A stretch of 8,922 bases of DNA from Bacteroidota bacterium. GTDB lineage: Bacteria; Bacteroidota; Bacteroidia; Bacteroidales; VadinHA17. The position numbers and the translations under genes are program-made. The notes beneath the pieces were generated by a model. It had not been told where the DNA came from. It did not search any database and saw nothing but the letters and a program-made list of their open reading frames with translations. The stretch's first letter is position 1; the number at the start of each line of letters is the position of its first letter. Where the stretch lies: positions 1 to 8,922 of the forward strand of contig JAUVHQ010000073.1 in NCBI GenBank assembly GCA_030593185.1, in the 5' to 3' direction. Positions 5,893-8,922 of this stretch are shown piece by piece.

Positions 5893-6636
5893 ATGAAAAA
5901 GCTCTTATTTTTCTTAATTACTTCTTTTCTGTTCAACCTGACTGTTGATGCACAAGCATGGAGGATGAGGAGGTATGAGGCTGTTTTCGGTATTGGTACA
6001 ACCCACTATTTTGGTGATATTGGGGGATGGTCAAAGGATGAAAACATTCTCGGTTTGAGGGACATTGACTTTACACAGGTTCGACCTAGTCTTTATGTTG
6101 GATTCAGATATAAGCTATACGAAGAATTTGCACTGAAGCTAAATTTTACTTATGGATATTTGCACGGTGACGATTCCGGTGATGCCAATGATGGTAGAAA
6201 TTTTAAATTTTATACAGGTATATTTGAACCTTCTGTTCAGGTAGAATACGTCTTTATTAAGGAAAAAGAGGCTATGAGCTACCTGATGATGAAAGGTAGA
6301 GGGATGAGTCAATTCAATTCTTCAATCAGTGCTTATGTTTTTCTTGGCTTAGGCGGGGCTTTTTTTAAGATAACTGAGAAAGAAAACCTGCTGAATGTTG
6401 ATCTTGAATATACTCCGACAGCATTAGTGTTTCCTTTAGGTATTGGTCTTAAATACGGGCTGAACACAAACTGGTCAATCGGATTTGATCTGGGTGGAAG
6501 GTTTACTACATCGGATTATATTGATGGATATACCTCAGTATATTCTGAGTCGAATGATGTATATTTTTTCGGAGTGATAAACATAGTGTATAAAATAGAA
6601 ACGGGACCAAACGGATTACCGGTTTTTAAAAAATAG
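5893..6636 (+). CDS. Outer-membrane beta-barrel protein (DUF6089-like), first of two
   Basis: The 247-residue exported protein has a signal peptide: MKK followed by a hydrophobic stretch (about residues 4-18), with likely cleavage near residue 21 (VDAQ). The mature part shows alternating aromatic/hydrophobic strands with Gly-rich turns, such as AVFGIGTTHYFGDIGG (30-45), SLYVGFRYKLYEEFALKLNFTYGYLHGD and YVFLGLGGAFFKI, as in 8-10-stranded small barrels. The YFGDI motif and overall plan match the next gene (YLGDI), so the two look like diverged paralogues of the DUF6089/outer-membrane-barrel group. It does not end in the terminal aromatic residue typical of many OMPs; the last strand (FFGVINIVYKI) is followed by a short polar tail. 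The next gene follows after 23 bases and is likely co-transcribed. It is probably a BamA client; no specific function can be given. Confidence 0.8.
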   Translation: MKKLLFFLITSFLFNLTVDAQAWRMRRYEAVFGIGTTHYFGDIGGWSKDENILGLRDIDFTQVRPSLYVGFRYKLYEEFALKLNFTYGYLHGDDSGDANDGRNFKFYTGIFEPSVQVEYVFIKEKEAMSYLMMKGRGMSQFNSSISAYVFLGLGGAFFKITEKENLLNVDLEYTPTALVFPLGIGLKYGLNTNWSIGFDLGGRFTTSDYIDGYTSVYSESNDVYFFGVINIVYKIETGPNGLPVFKK

Positions 6637-6659
6637 AATTCCGGGCGAAGCTGGAAAAA

Positions 6660-7340
6660 ATGAAAAAAATTATTATCATTGCAATTTTTTTTGGGATAAT
6701 TATTGGGGCGAAGGCGCAAAAGAAAGTTGATTTAGGAATTTTTGGAGGTGGTTCATATTACCTGGGAGATATTAATCAATCAAATCAGTTTTATTCCCTT
6801 TCATATGCCTTTGGCGGATTGTACAGGTATAACATAAATCCAAGGTATACAATAAGAGGCAGTGTCTATTATGGGAATTTGCAGGCTAATGATCAGGATT
6901 TCATCAACCAGTTTCAACAAAGTAGAGATAATCGTTTTTCAGGGACTGTACTGGATGCTACCCTGCAGTTTGAGTTTAATTTTATGCCATACAGTACATT
7001 TGGCAGATCGGGTGAATATGCCGTGTATACAACAGGGGGAATTGGGATGGCGTTCATAAATACCTCGAAATTAGCACCAACATACAAATTAGTTATTCCA
7101 TTCGGGGTTGGAGTTAAAGTGAATCTTGGTAAAAAAATGGGAATTGGTATTGAGTGGGGTTTTAGAAAAATGTTTTATGATGAGTTGGATGGATATGAAG
7201 ACCCGGTCGATCCGGGATACCGGTCATTTATTCATAATTATGACTGGTACTCAATAGCAGGTATTTCTTTAACATATAAGATTTATGATGGTATAGACGA
7301 TTGTCCGGCATATTGGGATGAAAATGTAATTGAAAAATGA
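6660..7340 (+). CDS. Outer-membrane beta-barrel protein (DUF6089), second of two
   Basis: The 226-residue exported protein has a clear signal peptide: MKK, a hydrophobic core IIIIAIFFGIIIG (4-16) and the AKAQ cleavage site near residue 20. The mature part begins VDLGIFGGGSYYLGDINQ and continues with amphipathic strands (AFGGLYRYNINPRYTIRGSV, ATLQFEFNF, YAVYTTGGIGMAF, VIPFGVGVKVNL, SIAGISLTYKI). It ends in a non-barrel tail with a lone DCPAYWDE segment. This matches the family I know as DUF6089, commonly found directly upstream of uppS and bamA in Bacteroidetes. Its last four bases (ATGA) overlap the uppS start, indicating translational coupling. The function is unknown; its fixed position beside bamA suggests an envelope role. 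It is shorter than its upstream paralogue mainly in the loops. Confidence 0.87.
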   Translation: MKKIIIIAIFFGIIIGAKAQKKVDLGIFGGGSYYLGDINQSNQFYSLSYAFGGLYRYNINPRYTIRGSVYYGNLQANDQDFINQFQQSRDNRFSGTVLDATLQFEFNFMPYSTFGRSGEYAVYTTGGIGMAFINTSKLAPTYKLVIPFGVGVKVNLGKKMGIGIEWGFRKMFYDELDGYEDPVDPGYRSFIHNYDWYSIAGISLTYKIYDGIDDCPAYWDENVIEK

Positions 7341-8080
7341 TATTAAAAGAAGAAATATCGAGGGAGAAATTACCCAATCACGTCGCTATTATTATGGATG
7401 GTAATGGCCGTTGGGCAAAACAAAAAGGAAAAGACAGAATATTTGGTCATAAAAACGGGGTTGCTGCTGTTAGAGAAGTTACAGAATCAGCTGCCGAGAT
7501 TGGAATAAAGTATCTTACTCTTTATGCTTTTTCAACTGAAAACTGGAATCGTCCGTCGAAAGAAGTTAATGCACTTATGTCTCTGCTGGTTTCTTCAATA
7601 AGTGCAGAAACAAAGACATTGATGAAAAATAAGGTGCGTCTGTTGACCATTGGTGATACATCAAGATTGCCTGTAAAGGTCTACAAAAAGCTGGAAGATG
7701 TTATTAAAAAAACATCAGAAAACAACGGGCTTTCATTGGTGCTTGCTCTAAGCTATAGTTCCAGGTGGGAGATACTTAACGCGGTTAAAAATATAGTTTC
7801 AGAAGTAAACAGAGGGAAAATTGATTTGAATCAGGTAAATGAAAAATTGTTTTCAAATTTTCTTTGCACAAAAAAAATTCCGGATCCTGAATTATTGATC
7901 AGAACAAGCGGAGAGCAAAGAATAAGCAATTTTCTTCTTTGGCAGATAGCCTATTCTGAACTTTATTTTACTGATAAATTGTGGCCCGATTTTAAAAAGG
8001 AAGATTTTTACGCTGCGATTTTAGATTTTCAATCTCGTGAACGAAGATTTGGCAAAATTAGTGAACAGGTTAATTTTTAA
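7337..8080 (+). CDS. uppS: Isoprenyl transferase / undecaprenyl diphosphate synthase
   Basis: This cis-prenyltransferase extends farnesyl diphosphate with isopentenyl diphosphate to the C55 carrier lipid used for peptidoglycan, O-antigen and capsule export; it acts at the inner face of the cytoplasmic membrane. Length is 247 residues, as expected. Motifs in order are HVAIIMDGNGRWAK (15-28, catalytic D21), H38 in FGHKNG, LYAFSTENWNRP (61-72), ALSYSSRWEI (136-145), the pyrophosphate-binding RTSGEQRISNFLLWQ (188-202), ELYFT (207-211), WPDF, and SRERRFG near the C-terminus. The start ATG at 7337 lies inside the end of the preceding barrel gene (ATGA overlap) and is followed two bases after its stop by bamA, so the three are tightly coupled. 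Exact product chain length cannot be read from sequence, but C55 is the usual product in this context. Confidence 0.97.
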   Translation: MILKEEISREKLPNHVAIIMDGNGRWAKQKGKDRIFGHKNGVAAVREVTESAAEIGIKYLTLYAFSTENWNRPSKEVNALMSLLVSSISAETKTLMKNKVRLLTIGDTSRLPVKVYKKLEDVIKKTSENNGLSLVLALSYSSRWEILNAVKNIVSEVNRGKIDLNQVNEKLFSNFLCTKKIPDPELLIRTSGEQRISNFLLWQIAYSELYFTDKLWPDFKKEDFYAAILDFQSRERRFGKISEQVNF

Positions 8081-8082
8081 TT

Positions 8083-8922
8083 ATGATTGGTAGAAAAAAG
8101 ATAAGATATATACAGGCAATACTTCTGTTGTTTTTGCTTTCCCCATTTCTTGTGTTTTCACAGGAAGGCAAGGAGGCTGATCATCAAGAGATTATGGATT
8201 ATCTTAATCCTGACGAATATATTATTGGGGGTATTTCAATTTCTGGAATCAAATACCTTGATGAAAATATCCTTGTCCAGATTTCCGGACTCAAAGAGGG
8301 TGATAAAATATTGATACCTGGTGAGCAAATAACCATGGCAGTAGAAAAAATGTGGTCGCAGGGACTTTTTTCGGATGTGAGAATAGCCAAAAAAGCTATT
8401 TCGGGCGATTCGGTTTTTCTTGATATATATCTTCAGGAAAGAGCAAGACTATCCAGGTTTGAATTTACCGGAATTTCAAAAAGTGAACGAAAAGACTTAC
8501 TGGATAAGATTAATTTGTTAAAGGGTAGCCAGGTTACCGAGAATATCATTAGTAATTCAACAAGGATAATAAAAGACCATTTTGTTGAAAAAGGATTTTA
8601 CGAAATTGAAGTTGATATTTCAAAAAGGGATGATCCTGCCCGGAACAATAGTTTGATACTGAAAGCTGATGTCCGTAAAGCTGAAAGAATAAAGATCAAG
8701 GATATTGAGTTTAAGGGGAATACAGTGTTTTCAGATAGTAAACTCCGGCGGAAAATGAAGAATACCAAAAAGAAAAACCTGAATATTTTCAAAGCATCAA
8801 AATATATCCCTGAAAAGCTTAAGGAAGATAAATCAACTCTTAACGAACTTTATAATGAGTTCGGATATCGGGATTTTGAAATTCTTAGCGATTCGATATA
8901 TACTGTGAGTGAAGAGAGAATA
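8083..8922 (+). CDS. bamA: Outer membrane protein assembly factor BamA, N-terminal part (truncated by window end)
   Basis: The frame opens at the ATG at 8083, 2 bases after the uppS stop, and is still open at the right edge after 280 codons; a full BamA is about 800 residues or more. It starts with a signal peptide: basic MIGRKKIRY, hydrophobic core to about residue 24, likely cleavage VFS|Q near 26. POTRA domains follow: the first spans about 46-118 (GGISISGIKYLDENIL, and the typical GLFSDVRI), the second about 121-198 (SRFEFTGISKSERKDLL ... HFVEKGFYEIEVDI), and the third begins about 200 (RIKIKDIEFKGNTVFSDSKL) and continues to the edge. Further POTRA repeats and the C-terminal barrel are outside the window. 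BamA is the essential outer-membrane insertase for beta-barrel proteins. A TamA or two-partner-secretion POTRA protein is possible in principle, but the uppS-bamA linkage and POTRA pattern strongly favour BamA. Confidence 0.94.
   Translation, partial: MIGRKKIRYIQAILLLFLLSPFLVFSQEGKEADHQEIMDYLNPDEYIIGGISISGIKYLDENILVQISGLKEGDKILIPGEQITMAVEKMWSQGLFSDVRIAKKAISGDSVFLDIYLQERARLSRFEFTGISKSERKDLLDKINLLKGSQVTENIISNSTRIIKDHFVEKGFYEIEVDISKRDDPARNNSLILKADVRKAERIKIKDIEFKGNTVFSDSKLRRKMKNTKKKNLNIFKASKYIPEKLKEDKSTLNELYNEFGYRDFEILSDSIYTVSEERI

Noticed and set aside
8199..8792. Two minus-strand open frames inside bamA
   Set aside because: Both are antisense to the continuous BamA POTRA frame; their translations look like shadows.
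1..8922. Hidden mobile element, defence island or biosynthetic cluster
   Set aside because: Apart from the 1-204 repeat region, nearly all sequence is accounted for by intact housekeeping genes with short spacers. No transposase, integrase, toxin-antitoxin pair, nuclease-helicase set or tRNA gene is seen.

Overview
The window looks like an ordinary core-genome segment of a member of the Bacteroidota (Bacteroidetes). The evidence is the AT-rich composition, start codons without Shine-Dalgarno sequences and usually preceded by A/T-rich leaders, matches to the TAnnTTTG promoter element of this phylum, and the gene order pdxJ (divergent) / CBS protein - nadK - outer-membrane barrel(s) - uppS - bamA, which I recall as common there. 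The genus cannot be named from sequence alone. All eleven genes can be assigned to a family, and none is broken except bamA, which runs off the right edge.

Left part (1-1819): positions 1-204 carry no gene but hold a dense cluster of short repeats, arranged as an imperfect inverted structure that ends a few bases from the stop of engB. On the minus strand, manA (mannose-6-phosphate isomerase) and engB (ribosome-assembly GTPase) are closely spaced and probably co-transcribed.

Middle part (1892-4079): on the plus strand, udk (uridine kinase) is followed by a gene for a stand-alone 3'-5' exonuclease of the PolB-exonuclease type. They converge on pdxJ (pyridoxine 5'-phosphate synthase, minus strand).

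Right part (4161-8922): a plus-strand block. A CBS-pair/ACT-like protein lies 25 bases upstream of nadK (NAD kinase). After a 159-base gap with inverted repeats and a promoter candidate come two successive small outer-membrane beta-barrel proteins, uppS (undecaprenyl diphosphate synthase, overlapping the second barrel gene by 4 bases) and bamA (outer-membrane protein insertase, first 280 residues present). This last group is an envelope-biogenesis cluster: UppS makes the lipid carrier for peptidoglycan and surface glycans, BamA inserts beta-barrels, and the two barrel proteins are likely BamA clients.

I found no mobile element, CRISPR array, RNA gene, defence system or biosynthetic cluster. 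The points most worth checking are the repeat-built inverted structure at 12-198, the CBS/ACT protein paired with NAD kinase, and the tandem barrel genes. None is strong evidence for a new system.
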